DNA of 8,158 bases, taken from contig DUKF01000085.1 in the NCBI GenBank assembly GCA_013329455.1, positions 1 through 8,158 on the forward strand, read 5' to 3'. Positions 1-6,273 of this stretch are shown piece after piece; positions within the stretch are counted from its first letter, which is position 1, and every line of letters starts with the position of its first letter. The notes below the pieces were generated by a model. That model worked only from the letters and a program-made list of their open reading frames with translations, searched no databases and was not told the origin of the DNA. The stretch is from Methanotrichaceae archaeon (GTDB taxonomy: Archaea > Halobacteriota > Methanosarcinia > Methanotrichales > Methanotrichaceae). Made by a program: the position numbers and the translations under genes.

Positions 1-37
1 CTTATCGGCCCTCTTTTGGCCCTTGCAGGCTCTCAGG

Positions 38-1909
38 TCAAGCCTTGATATACCTGTTCTTGAAGTAGGAGTACCCGCCCAGAGCCTTTCTGATCGTCTC
101 CGTAGCCTTCTTCTTCTCCGTTTCGTCAACGCAGCATCTGGACGCCATCTCACCGAGACGTTCCTCTGGGTCGTAGTTGAAGAACCGGAGGAGCTTCTCG
201 CAACGGTCCCCCTCGACTATCTTTGATATCCGCCAGCCGCCGTCCTCCACGGTGACGTGAACCTCGTTCACGCAGCCGAGAAGGTTGTGAAAGTCTCCCA
301 GGGTGTCTTGGTACGCACCCAGGAGGAAAGTGCCCAGGTAGTAGTCCTCGTCGTCCAACAGATCGTGGAGGGCGAGAAAGTCGCTGTTCTCCCCGGCAAA
401 GCTCCTGATCTCGCCGTCGGAGTCGCAGGTGATGTCTGCGATAGTCCCTCTCACCATCGGCTCTTCGTCGAGCCTGTGAAGCGGCATCGTCGGAAAGATC
501 TGCTGGACCCCCCACATGTCAGGGACCGACTGGAAGAGGGAGAAGTTTCCGATGTACTTCTTGCTCAAAAGCTTCTTTAGGCTCTCGAACTCCTCGGAAT
601 CGTTCTCGTCGGCCTTGGCGAACTGAGCCGCATTCTGGCAGACCTTCCAGAAGAGGAGGTCGCCCTTCGACCTCTCCTCAAGACCGATGTTCCCCAGGTT
701 GAAGGCGTCGAAGAGCTCCTCTCGATAGTGAAGGGCGTCGTGATAGAACTCAGCATAGTTCTCAAGGTCCATTTTCTCTAGGGCCTGGCGCATGTCCTCT
801 ATCTGGACTGGATCGTCTTCCGCGAGCCTGACTTCGTCCCCCTCCTTGGAGTTCTTCTTTCCGATCACCTTGAAGGCTAGAAAAGAGTGGTAGGCGGCGA
901 TCGCCCGGCCGCTCTCGGATACGATCGTCGGGCAGGGCACCTCTTCCTCGTCGCAGGTCCTCTGGAGAGTGTAGACGACGTCGTTGGAGTACTCCTGGAG
1001 AGTGTAGTTGGCGCTGGCAGGGGTTGGGGTCTTCGAGCCGTCGTAGTCGACACTGAGCCCTCCGCCAACGTTGAAGTACTCGACCTCGGCCACCTTTCTC
1101 ACCTTGGCGTAGATCCTGGCGGCCTCGTTCATGGCGATCTTGATCTTCCTGATGTCCGTTATCTGGGAGCCTATGTGAAAATGGAGCATCTTCAGGCAGT
1201 CGATCATGCCGTTCTCTGAAAGAATCCGGATCGACTCCAAGATCTCAGCGGTGGATAGGCCGAACTTGGACAATTCTCCTCCAGACTCCTCCCATCGGCC
1301 GCTGCCTCTCGAGAATAACTTCGTTCGAAGGCCGAGCATCGGCTTTGCACCCAGCTCTTTCGAACATCTGAGAATATCGAATATCTCTTCGAAGATGTCG
1401 ATGACGATGACGATGTTGCTAGCCTCCCCGAACTTGAGTGCGAGCCTGAGGTAGTCCTGGTCCTTGTAGCCGTTGCAGACGATCAGGGCATCGGGACCCA
1501 GGCCCAGAGAGAGTGCTGCCAGAAGTTCGGCCTTCGTTCCGACCTCCAAGCCGACGTTCAGCTTCTTTCCGCCCTCGACGATATACTCAACCACCTCTTT
1601 TCTCTGGTTCACCTTCATGGGGAAGACGAGCCTGTACCCGCCCCGATACTCCAGCTCCTCCATCGAGGCGATGAAGGCTCCGTTGATCTCCTCGAGCCGG
1701 TCCTCGATGATCTGGGGGAACCTGAAGAGGATAGGGAACTGGGCCACCTTGGACTCGTTGATCCTGTCGACGATCTCTATCACGTCGACCTTTCCTCCGG
1801 CCTCTTTTCTTGGAGATACCACGAGATTTCCGCGTTCGTTTATGGTGAAGTACCCGTTACCCCAGCCGTCCACGCCGTAGAGGTTCACGGCGTCGTCAAT
1901 CGTCCACAT
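38..1909 (-). CDS. speA: Biosynthetic arginine decarboxylase, bacterial SpeA type (PLP-dependent)
   Basis: Decarboxylates L-arginine to agmatine, the first step of the arginine route to putrescine and spermidine; expected to be cytosolic. The 623-residue product is close to the usual 630-660 of bacterial SpeA and aligns with it from N-terminus to C-terminus. Visible marks are the PLP lysine K99 in FPMKVNQ, VCNGYKD near 144-150, SKFGL at 214-218, LHFHIGSQ at 242-249, the PLP-phosphate glycine loop GGG at 282-284, ESGRA at 332-336, NFSLFQSVPD near 455-464, and the cross-subunit catalytic cysteine C495 in TCDSDGE. All key residues are present, so it should be active. The start is supported by a strong Shine-Dalgarno sequence and by homology beginning a few residues in (DAVNLYGVDGWGNGY). 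Most archaea instead use pyruvoyl PdaD or an AdoMetDC-like enzyme, so this gene may have come from bacteria (inference). It is divergent from deoxyhypusine synthase. Confidence 0.95.
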   Translation of the reverse strand: MWTIDDAVNLYGVDGWGNGYFTINERGNLVVSPRKEAGGKVDVIEIVDRINESKVAQFPILFRFPQIIEDRLEEINGAFIASMEELEYRGGYRLVFPMKVNQRKEVVEYIVEGGKKLNVGLEVGTKAELLAALSLGLGPDALIVCNGYKDQDYLRLALKFGEASNIVIVIDIFEEIFDILRCSKELGAKPMLGLRTKLFSRGSGRWEESGGELSKFGLSTAEILESIRILSENGMIDCLKMLHFHIGSQITDIRKIKIAMNEAARIYAKVRKVAEVEYFNVGGGLSVDYDGSKTPTPASANYTLQEYSNDVVYTLQRTCDEEEVPCPTIVSESGRAIAAYHSFLAFKVIGKKNSKEGDEVRLAEDDPVQIEDMRQALEKMDLENYAEFYHDALHYREELFDAFNLGNIGLEERSKGDLLFWKVCQNAAQFAKADENDSEEFESLKKLLSKKYIGNFSLFQSVPDMWGVQQIFPTMPLHRLDEEPMVRGTIADITCDSDGEIRSFAGENSDFLALHDLLDDEDYYLGTFLLGAYQDTLGDFHNLLGCVNEVHVTVEDGGWRISKIVEGDRCEKLLRFFNYDPEERLGEMASRCCVDETEKKKATETIRKALGGYSYFKNRYIKA

Positions 1910-1912
1910 CTA

Positions 1913-1921
1913 CCCTCCTCC
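1913..1921 (-). promoter_or_regulatory. Shine-Dalgarno site of speA
   Basis: Minus-strand GGAGGAGGG lies just before the ATG; its GGAGG core is 7 nt from the start codon. This is the best ribosome binding site in the window and it fixes the speA start at 1909. Confidence 0.85.
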
Positions 1922-2033
1922 TGCAGATCTCGATCCTTCTGAACTGCCCCCATCTGATCTCGCCTTCCATTTTGAGCCCGTTAGAACCGCTAAATTTCGT
2001 CATGGCGTCATCAAACCCCTTTGAACCGCATCG

Positions 2034-2052
2034 CCCGAAACCCCAGTTCGGG
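2034..2052 (-). other. Possible hairpin in the speA leader
   Basis: Plus-strand CCCGAA (2034-2039) and TTCGGG (2047-2052) form a perfect 6-bp stem with a 7-nt loop. It would be transcribed only if speA starts at the distal AT-rich elements near 2103-2143. It is not followed by a U tract, so it is not an obvious terminator. I do not recognise a known riboswitch here. Confidence 0.25.
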
Positions 2053-2102
2053 AGTCGTCCGTTGATATCTGAACTTGAGCTTGGCATTGAGGGCGATCAC
2101 GG

Positions 2103-2112
2103 TATATATAAC
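2103..2112 (-). promoter_or_regulatory. Possible TATA element for speA (distal)
   Basis: The minus strand reads TTATATATAC, a good archaeal TATA box. Transcription would start near 2080 and give an untranslated leader of about 170 nt. Nearer to speA the only AT-rich stretch is GAAATTTAGC near 1990-1999, which is weaker. The element is nearly symmetric, so direction cannot be decided from sequence. Confidence 0.35.
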
Positions 2113-2128
2113 TTAGATATCGGCTTTT

Positions 2129-2140
2129 TTTATAAAATAA
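2129..2140 (+). promoter_or_regulatory. Probable TATA box of deoxyhypusine synthase
   Basis: TTTATAAAATAA is the strongest TATA-like stretch upstream of the gene. A start about 25 nt downstream (near 2160) would give a leader of 30-40 nt. A second AT-rich element, CGTTTATTAG near 2159-2168, would place the transcription start at about 2190 and give a leaderless message. Confidence 0.5.
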
Positions 2141-2192
2141 ATAGCAGGTCTGTGATAACGTTTATTAGTCCAAGGGACGTCTCCACTGCGAC

Positions 2193-3245
2193 GTGATGGA
2201 AATGACGGGTAATGATCACGACGATCGTTCCTGCGACCTCGAGAACCTCGCCACCACCATGGGGATGGAGGGCCGGAGCGTGTACAAGCTCGCAAGGGAC
2301 ATGGCAAAGCTCGGGTTTCAGGCTGGCCAGCTCGGCCGCTCGGTGGAGGCCTGGCAGAAGATGCTCACCGAGGAGGAGATCACCATCTTCCTGGGCCTTG
2401 CTGGAGCGATGGTCCCTGCGGGCCTCCGGAAGCTCATCTCCCACATGATCTCCGAGAGGATGGTGGACTGCGTCGTCAGCACCGGAGCGAACCTCTTCCA
2501 CGACCTCTGTGAGGGCCTGGGGGTCGTCCACTACCGGGGCGATCCCTGCGCCGACGACGCAGCTCTCAGGGAGGAGGGGATCGATCGGATATTCGACGTA
2601 TACGTCTCCGAGGCGGGCCTGCAGAGTGGCGATCGATACATTGCCGAATTTGTCAAGACCCTGGATCCCAGCCAAACTTATTCCTCAAGAGAGCTGATGG
2701 AGATGCTGGGCCAAAATATGCCGGCCCACACCCTCCTTGGCAGCGCCAGCCGAGCCGGAGTTCCGATTTTCGTTCCGGCCCTCTCCGACAGCTCCATCGG
2801 GATCGGGATGGTCCTCGCCTGGAGGGAGGGGCATCGAATCGTCGTCGACCAGATCAGGGACGTCGACGAGATAAGCCAGATCACAGAAAAGTCCTCTCAG
2901 ACAGGCGTCGTCTTCGTGGGCGGAGGCGTCCCGAAGAACTTCATCCAGCAGACGAAGGTGGTGGCGGACCTCTGCGGCAAGTACCGCGGCGGCCACAACT
3001 ACGCCATCCAGTACACGATCGACCCGCCCCATTTCGGGGGCCTATCAGGCTGCACCTTCAGCGAGGGGGTCTCCTGGGGCAAAATCTCGAAAGAAGCGAG
3101 GATGATCCAGGTCTTCGTCGACGCGACGATCGCTTTGCCCATAGTCGTCCACGCCTTGGACGAGAGCGGGACCAGGCGGAAGACCCCACCACGTTACGCC
3201 TGGAACGAGGGCGAGCTCTCCCTCGCCTACGAGGAGAGGAGATGA
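2193..3245 (+). CDS. dys: Deoxyhypusine synthase
   Basis: NAD-dependent enzyme that transfers an aminobutyl group (classically from spermidine) to the conserved lysine of translation factor aIF5A, the first step of hypusine formation in the cytosol. At 350 residues the length fits the family. Visible are GFQAGQLGRSVE (41-52), the NAD-binding STGANLFHDL (96-105), VPALSDSSIGIG (194-205), GGGVPKNF (243-250), GGHNYAIQYT (266-275), and the active-site SEGVSWGKIS with catalytic lysine K297, equivalent to K329 of the human enzyme. The start is uncertain. The first frame codon is GTG at 2193, followed by ATG at 2196 and ATG at 2202. Bases GTGAT at 2193-2197 match part of the anti-16S consensus and lie 4 nt before ATG 2202, so 2202 may be the true start. 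The gene is divergent from speA, and some archaeal enzymes use agmatine as donor. Confidence 0.95.
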   Translation: MMEMTGNDHDDRSCDLENLATTMGMEGRSVYKLARDMAKLGFQAGQLGRSVEAWQKMLTEEEITIFLGLAGAMVPAGLRKLISHMISERMVDCVVSTGANLFHDLCEGLGVVHYRGDPCADDAALREEGIDRIFDVYVSEAGLQSGDRYIAEFVKTLDPSQTYSSRELMEMLGQNMPAHTLLGSASRAGVPIFVPALSDSSIGIGMVLAWREGHRIVVDQIRDVDEISQITEKSSQTGVVFVGGGVPKNFIQQTKVVADLCGKYRGGHNYAIQYTIDPPHFGGLSGCTFSEGVSWGKISKEARMIQVFVDATIALPIVVHALDESGTRRKTPPRYAWNEGELSLAYEERR

Positions 3246-3292
3246 AAAGAAATTAAAAGAGAAGAGGACGGACGAAACCGAAACCAGAAGAT

Positions 3293-3303
3293 AATTAAAA
3301 AAA
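3293..3303 (-). terminator. T-rich terminator of the lipoprotein gene
   Basis: On the minus strand a run of seven T (3297-3303) followed by AATT lies about 18 nt after the lipoprotein stop. This is typical of archaeal U-tract terminators. No comparable T run lies on the plus strand after deoxyhypusine synthase; that side of this 75-nt convergent gap is purine-rich. Confidence 0.55.
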
Positions 3304-3320
3304 GAGGAGGGACGAGGCGC

Positions 3321-3872
3321 TCAAAGGCCCGTCGCGCTGGCAAGCTCCAGGCTGTCGGCGCGGTCGCTGTTCCCCTCCACCAGCACCACCCGGTTGCCGT
3401 CGTTCCAGATGTAGATGTATTTCAGCTCTTTTCCGACAGAGTCCCTGATCTCGGTGACCTGGCGGCCGTTAATGACGACGGTGCTGAATCTGTCCACTCC
3501 AACGAAGGGTGGATTTTTAAATTTTGACTGGGCGACGTAGTTGGAGACGGCGGCCTCTGCTTTCTGTTCACTCTCGCAATCGATCACCGTAATTCTCGCG
3601 TCGTAGTCCTTGCCCATCTCGCCCCACCGATACTTGCCCACGGTGGCCTTGACCTGACCGATATCCTCATCTCCCCTGAAATCGGCGATCTCATCCTCCA
3701 TGTTTATGCCCGGAGTCGAATCGTCGATGACAGCGATGAGCGAAAAGCCCTCGGGCAGGTTTTCGGTGGGCACCCCTGTCTCTTCGCCGCTTGCCTTCTC
3801 TGAACTTAAGCAGCCGGCGTTGAGAACCGTTCCGGCGATGAGCAGCATGCAAACCGCGTACTTCAGGTTCAT
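3321..3872 (-). CDS. Secreted lipoprotein of unknown function
   Basis: I do not recognise the family. The 183-residue product begins with a short basic N-terminus, a hydrophobic stretch (residues 4-17) and a lipobox LNAGC with the lipidation cysteine at residue 21. A flexible Ser/Glu/Gly/Thr-rich linker follows to about residue 38. It is therefore probably a membrane-anchored protein facing outside. The mature part (about 40-183) is acidic and globular-looking, with mixed alpha/beta character, two short basic patches and no zinc or catalytic signature that I can see. There is no clear Shine-Dalgarno sequence, and a TATA-like CCTTTATCT ends about 26 nt upstream, so the message may be leaderless or nearly so. 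The gene lies 76 nt downstream of the pentapeptide-repeat gene on the same strand and may be partly co-transcribed with it. Confidence 0.8.
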   Translation of the reverse strand: MNLKYAVCMLLIAGTVLNAGCLSSEKASGEETGVPTENLPEGFSLIAVIDDSTPGINMEDEIADFRGDEDIGQVKATVGKYRWGEMGKDYDARITVIDCESEQKAEAAVSNYVAQSKFKNPPFVGVDRFSTVVINGRQVTEIRDSVGKELKYIYIWNDGNRVVLVEGNSDRADSLELASATGL

Positions 3873-3897
3873 GAGAGCTAGAAAACCGGTTAAAGCC

Positions 3898-3906
3898 AGA
3901 TAAAGG
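3898..3906 (-). promoter_or_regulatory. Possible TATA box of the lipoprotein gene
   Basis: Minus-strand CCTTTATCT would place the transcription start about 5 nt before the ATG at 3872. This agrees with the absence of a Shine-Dalgarno sequence. The TTAAAAAA stretch at 3932-3939 is an alternative. Confidence 0.35.
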
Positions 3907-3948
3907 CTTTGCTGAAACTTGAGGATGCGCCTTTTTTAAGATCTCGGG

Positions 3949-4680
3949 TTATTCACCCGGAAAAGTATTTATCATCTCGACGCCAGCAAACTTGGCATCT
4001 CCCTCGAACACTACATTTGCAAGGAAGCTTCGGCCCGGAAAGGTGGCCAGAAGAAAGTCGGCATCCTCCGAGAAGCGGGACCCATAGAAGTTCGTCCACC
4101 TCCCGAACTCGGCGTCCTCGAAGTGGGCGTTCCCGAGGAAACTTGCGCCGTCGAAGAGGACGTACTCCTTGGAGAACCGCGTGAAGTTGAAGTCAGATAC
4201 CCCACAAAAGACGGCGTTCGAAAAGTAGGCATCACGGCCGAACCTGGCTCCGCGAAACCTCGCATCTTTGCTGAAGACGGCCGAGTCGAAGAAGACCGTA
4301 TCCTCGAAGGTGGCGAAGGAGAAGTCGGCCGAGTCGTTGAACCGAGCCGAGCTGAGAAGGGTCATGCTCTCGAAGGTCGTCTCTTCGAAGCTGACGGGCG
4401 CAACGAAGGTCGCGTTCTCCATGCGGACGAGATCCTGGATCTCGCAGTTGACGATCGTTATGGGAGACTGGACCGGACCGTCCAGCTCCCGTAAATCGAG
4501 GACCCCCACGATTCTCACGTGGCGCCGCTCGACAGCCTTTCCATCCCTCATCTCAGACAGTATATCGAAGGCTTTGACCTCTTCCAGATCCTCCTTTGCC
4601 GATCCCAGGTCTGAAAGAAGGCCGCCTCCGAGGGCGACGATCGCCATAAGCGCTATCAGCGCGAAAACTCGGCAGAGCAT
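3949..4680 (-). CDS. Secreted pentapeptide-repeat-like protein with 11-residue period
   Basis: The 243-residue protein starts with a hydrophobic segment (residues 5-22, signal peptide or N-terminal anchor). A short region (35-88) containing GVLDLRELDGPVQSPITIVN is typical of the cap before such repeats in methanogen proteins. From residue 92 to 231 aromatic residues recur with alternating spacing of 6 and 5: F92, 98, 103, 114, 120, 125, 131, 136, 142, 147, 153, 158, 164, 169, then one 7-residue step to 176, and on to 231. The units look like A-x-F with a preceding D/G/S, as in Pentapeptide_3-type repeats. Such proteins fold into right-handed beta-solenoids; no enzymatic function is known and none can be inferred. 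An AGAGGT Shine-Dalgarno lies 4 nt upstream of ATG 4680. The protease stop is 24 nt upstream, so the two genes are probably one operon. Confidence 0.85.
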   Translation of the reverse strand: MLCRVFALIALMAIVALGGGLLSDLGSAKEDLEEVKAFDILSEMRDGKAVERRHVRIVGVLDLRELDGPVQSPITIVNCEIQDLVRMENATFVAPVSFEETTFESMTLLSSARFNDSADFSFATFEDTVFFDSAVFSKDARFRGARFGRDAYFSNAVFCGVSDFNFTRFSKEYVLFDGASFLGNAHFEDAEFGRWTNFYGSRFSEDADFLLATFPGRSFLANVVFEGDAKFAGVEMINTFPGE

Positions 4681-4704
4681 GAAACCTCTGAATAGAGCCA
4701 GGGA

Positions 4705-5913
4705 TCACGCTCTCTGGGCCATGCTCGAATACTCCATTGCGTACTGGTTGTTGGGGTCGAGGGTGGCGAGGATCGCATCAAACTCCCCTCTCGCCTCTAG
4801 ATGGCTCCCGTTCCAGTAATGCTCAAAGCCCTTCTCGAAGGCTTTGGTCGTTTTGCTCGGGGTCGTGTCGATGTTCAGCTCCGAGATGAAGCTCTTGGCG
4901 ACATTTATCGGGATCAGGAAGTTATAGCCCTGAACGTCGATCCAGTCTCCGGAGACGAGTGTCTCTCCCGAGCCGAAGGTCGCGATCCCGATCACCTCGC
5001 CATCCTCGTTGAAGGCAGGTCCGCCGCTGTTTCCGTGATAGATTGCGGCGTCGGTCTGGAAGACCTCTGACCTGTCAGGCAGCCACTTCTTCGCGCTTAT
5101 GATCCCTGAGGTGACCGAAGGGACGTAGTCGGTCTCCCAGGATAACTCCGAGTTCTGCCAGGAGGTGGTGACCCCCGGATACCCGATCACCACGACCTTG
5201 TCACCCACCTCGACATCATTTGAGTCCCCAAGAGTCGCTGTCGGCAACTCGTCGGAGCTTTCGATCTTTATGATCGCAAGGTCCTTTCCCGACCTGTATT
5301 TGTAGTCGCCAGAGCCAAACCACATCTCCTGGGGGCTGATCTTCCTGATCTCAGCGGGATACCCCGCAGGCGACCGATCCAGGCTGCTGGGGCTCCCGAA
5401 ATATACGAAGATCTCTTGCATGCTGTCGAGGTCGTAAGAGAGGAGGAGGTTGTATATCTCCAAAAGATCCTCCTCGGTCGCTGGATACGGATCATCGCCG
5501 TTGGCGACGAAGATCGCCGGCCATTCTTCCACCGCCCATTCCAGGGCCTGGAGGGCGAAGTCCGCCTTCAGCTCCACCTCAGTCTCCTGAACGACGTGGG
5601 CGTTGGTCACTATGTAGCCGTCAGAGCTCACCACAAACCCCGACCCGAAAAAACCTGTGGAAAACTGAGGGATCGCCAACTCGACCTCGAAATCGTGATC
5701 ATCCGAAGATAGGTAGACCGTCGACTTTCCTTCGTCGTTTATCAGGTTGCCAGCGTATTCCGTGGTTATCATAATCACGGCCGGTCGGCCCAAATAGCTC
5801 ACCCGCTTTTCAACGGAGAGCTCGTCGCTTGCGCCGACGGTGGTGATAATCAATCCAGCAAAGAAGAGCGAATAAATGATCTTCAACGGGATATGGGTTT
5901 TCTTGGACGCCAT
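4705..5913 (-). CDS. Secreted trypsin-like (HtrA/DegP-type) serine protease without PDZ
   Basis: A chymotrypsin-fold peptidase of 402 residues. Residues 8-28 are hydrophobic, giving a signal peptide or membrane anchor, so it should act outside the membrane. The triad is visible: H106 in TNAHVV, D211 in GKDLAIIKI and S296 in HGNSGGP. GSGFVVSSDGYIVTNAHV (90-107), DKVVVIGYPG (238-247) and TSGIIS (268-273) are standard HtrA landmarks. The His-to-Asp spacing is about 105 residues against roughly 30 in DegP, so a long acidic insert (about 120-205) is present. There is no PDZ domain; the last 50 residues, KAFEKGFEHYW onwards, resemble a single TPR-like helical hairpin. A GAGGG Shine-Dalgarno lies close to ATG 5913. 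It is first in a likely operon with the pentapeptide-repeat gene. Substrates are unknown; quality control or processing of envelope proteins is an inference. Confidence 0.9.
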   Translation of the reverse strand: MASKKTHIPLKIIYSLFFAGLIITTVGASDELSVEKRVSYLGRPAVIMITTEYAGNLINDEGKSTVYLSSDDHDFEVELAIPQFSTGFFGSGFVVSSDGYIVTNAHVVQETEVELKADFALQALEWAVEEWPAIFVANGDDPYPATEEDLLEIYNLLLSYDLDSMQEIFVYFGSPSSLDRSPAGYPAEIRKISPQEMWFGSGDYKYRSGKDLAIIKIESSDELPTATLGDSNDVEVGDKVVVIGYPGVTTSWQNSELSWETDYVPSVTSGIISAKKWLPDRSEVFQTDAAIYHGNSGGPAFNEDGEVIGIATFGSGETLVSGDWIDVQGYNFLIPINVAKSFISELNIDTTPSKTTKAFEKGFEHYWNGSHLEARGEFDAILATLDPNNQYAMEYSSMAQRA

Positions 5914-5980
5914 AATCGACCCTCAGATCTGATCGGGTCTTCGAGGTCTTTAATTTTTCCGGCCGAAGATCTCAGTACGG

Positions 5981-5991
5981 CGATATAAACG
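5981..5991 (-). promoter_or_regulatory. Probable TATA box of the protease-pentapeptide operon
   Basis: The minus strand reads CGTTTATATCG, close to the archaeal TATA consensus. Initiation about 25 nt downstream gives a leader of roughly 40 nt containing the GAGGG ribosome site. It also lies just downstream of the T9 terminator of the preceding gene, as expected for a new transcription unit. Confidence 0.5.
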
Positions 5992-6017
5992 AAGCATCAA
6001 CCTAAAATATTCAACCC

Positions 6018-6026
6018 AAAAAAAAA
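6018..6026 (-). terminator. T9 terminator after the CooT-like gene
   Basis: The minus strand has nine consecutive T starting 12 nt after the TAG stop of the small gene at 6039. The palindrome AGCTAGCT directly precedes it but has no room for a loop, so this is best read as a U-tract terminator of archaeal type. It separates the RNA-processing/CooT unit from the protease operon. Confidence 0.65.
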
Positions 6027-6038
6027 GCTAGCTGGCTC

Positions 6039-6221
6039 CTAAACCTGCTCTAGTAACGCCTTCTGGATGGAAATGTTAACCTCGACGATCCTGCCAGAGA
6101 CCTCTTTCGTCCTGCCTAATATGTCCTCCATCAGGATCTTGTCTCCTTTGGTGGAGAGGACGACCACGCCCTCCATCAGGATCTCGCTCTCGCCTTTCAT
6201 GTAAACTGAAAGCTCGCACAT
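6039..6221 (-). CDS. cooT: CooT-family small nickel-binding protein
   Basis: A 60-residue protein beginning MCELSVYM. The CooT family (PF10133) is short, starts with Met-Cys and folds as a small SH3-like beta barrel; Cys2 is the nickel ligand in the Rhodospirillum rubrum protein, which serves CO dehydrogenase maturation. Here Cys2 is kept, and the pattern of short beta strands (EILMEGVVVLS, DKILMEDILG, GRIVEVNIS) and the C-terminal LLEQ fit the family. In a methanogen a likely client would be CO dehydrogenase/acetyl-CoA synthase, methyl-CoM reductase or hydrogenase; this is inference and no such gene is in the window. A GAGGG site lies 10 nt before the ATG. The tRNA-Arg ends 52 nt upstream on the same strand. 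A generic small RNA-binding annotation is also used for this family. Confidence 0.75.
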   Translation of the reverse strand: MCELSVYMKGESEILMEGVVVLSTKGDKILMEDILGRTKEVSGRIVEVNISIQKALLEQV

Positions 6222-6256
6222 AATAATCGTTCCCTCGAAAAATCCTGGTTATCTCG

Positions 6257-6266
6257 AAAATTTAAG
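6257..6266 (-). promoter_or_regulatory. Possible TATA box of the CooT-like gene
   Basis: Minus-strand CTTAAATTTT lies between the tRNA 3' end and cooT. Initiation 25 nt downstream would fall near 6236, at the edge of the GAGGG site, which is tight. Read-through from the tRNA/superoperon is therefore an alternative. Confidence 0.35.
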
Positions 6267-6273
6267 TAGCAGG

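Noticed and set aside
4..22. GGCC/GGCC inverted repeat after speA as terminator
   Set aside because: Only about 4 bp and with no T tract on the minus strand; nothing firm can be said of the 37 nt beyond the speA stop.
1896..2087. 63-codon minus-strand frame overlapping the speA start, a possible leader peptide
   Set aside because: Low-complexity serine start, no recognisable family, no Shine-Dalgarno of its own, and its end overlaps speA out of frame. A short sub-frame from the ATG at about 2003 could be a coupled leader peptide, but nothing supports it beyond being open.
2130..2675. 181-codon minus-strand frame opposite deoxyhypusine synthase
   Set aside because: Shadow of a clearly coding frame with all family motifs; its composition (His, Val, Glu rich) is what reverse-complement codons give in G+C-rich DNA.
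3945..3959. 5-bp inverted repeat CGGGT/ACCCG overlapping the stop of the pentapeptide-repeat gene
   Set aside because: Short, and on the minus strand it is followed by an A run and not a T run, so it does not work as a terminator; probably chance.
6018..6038. Hairpin terminator around AGCTAGCT
   Set aside because: The 8-bp palindrome leaves no loop, so the T9 tract alone is the likely signal.
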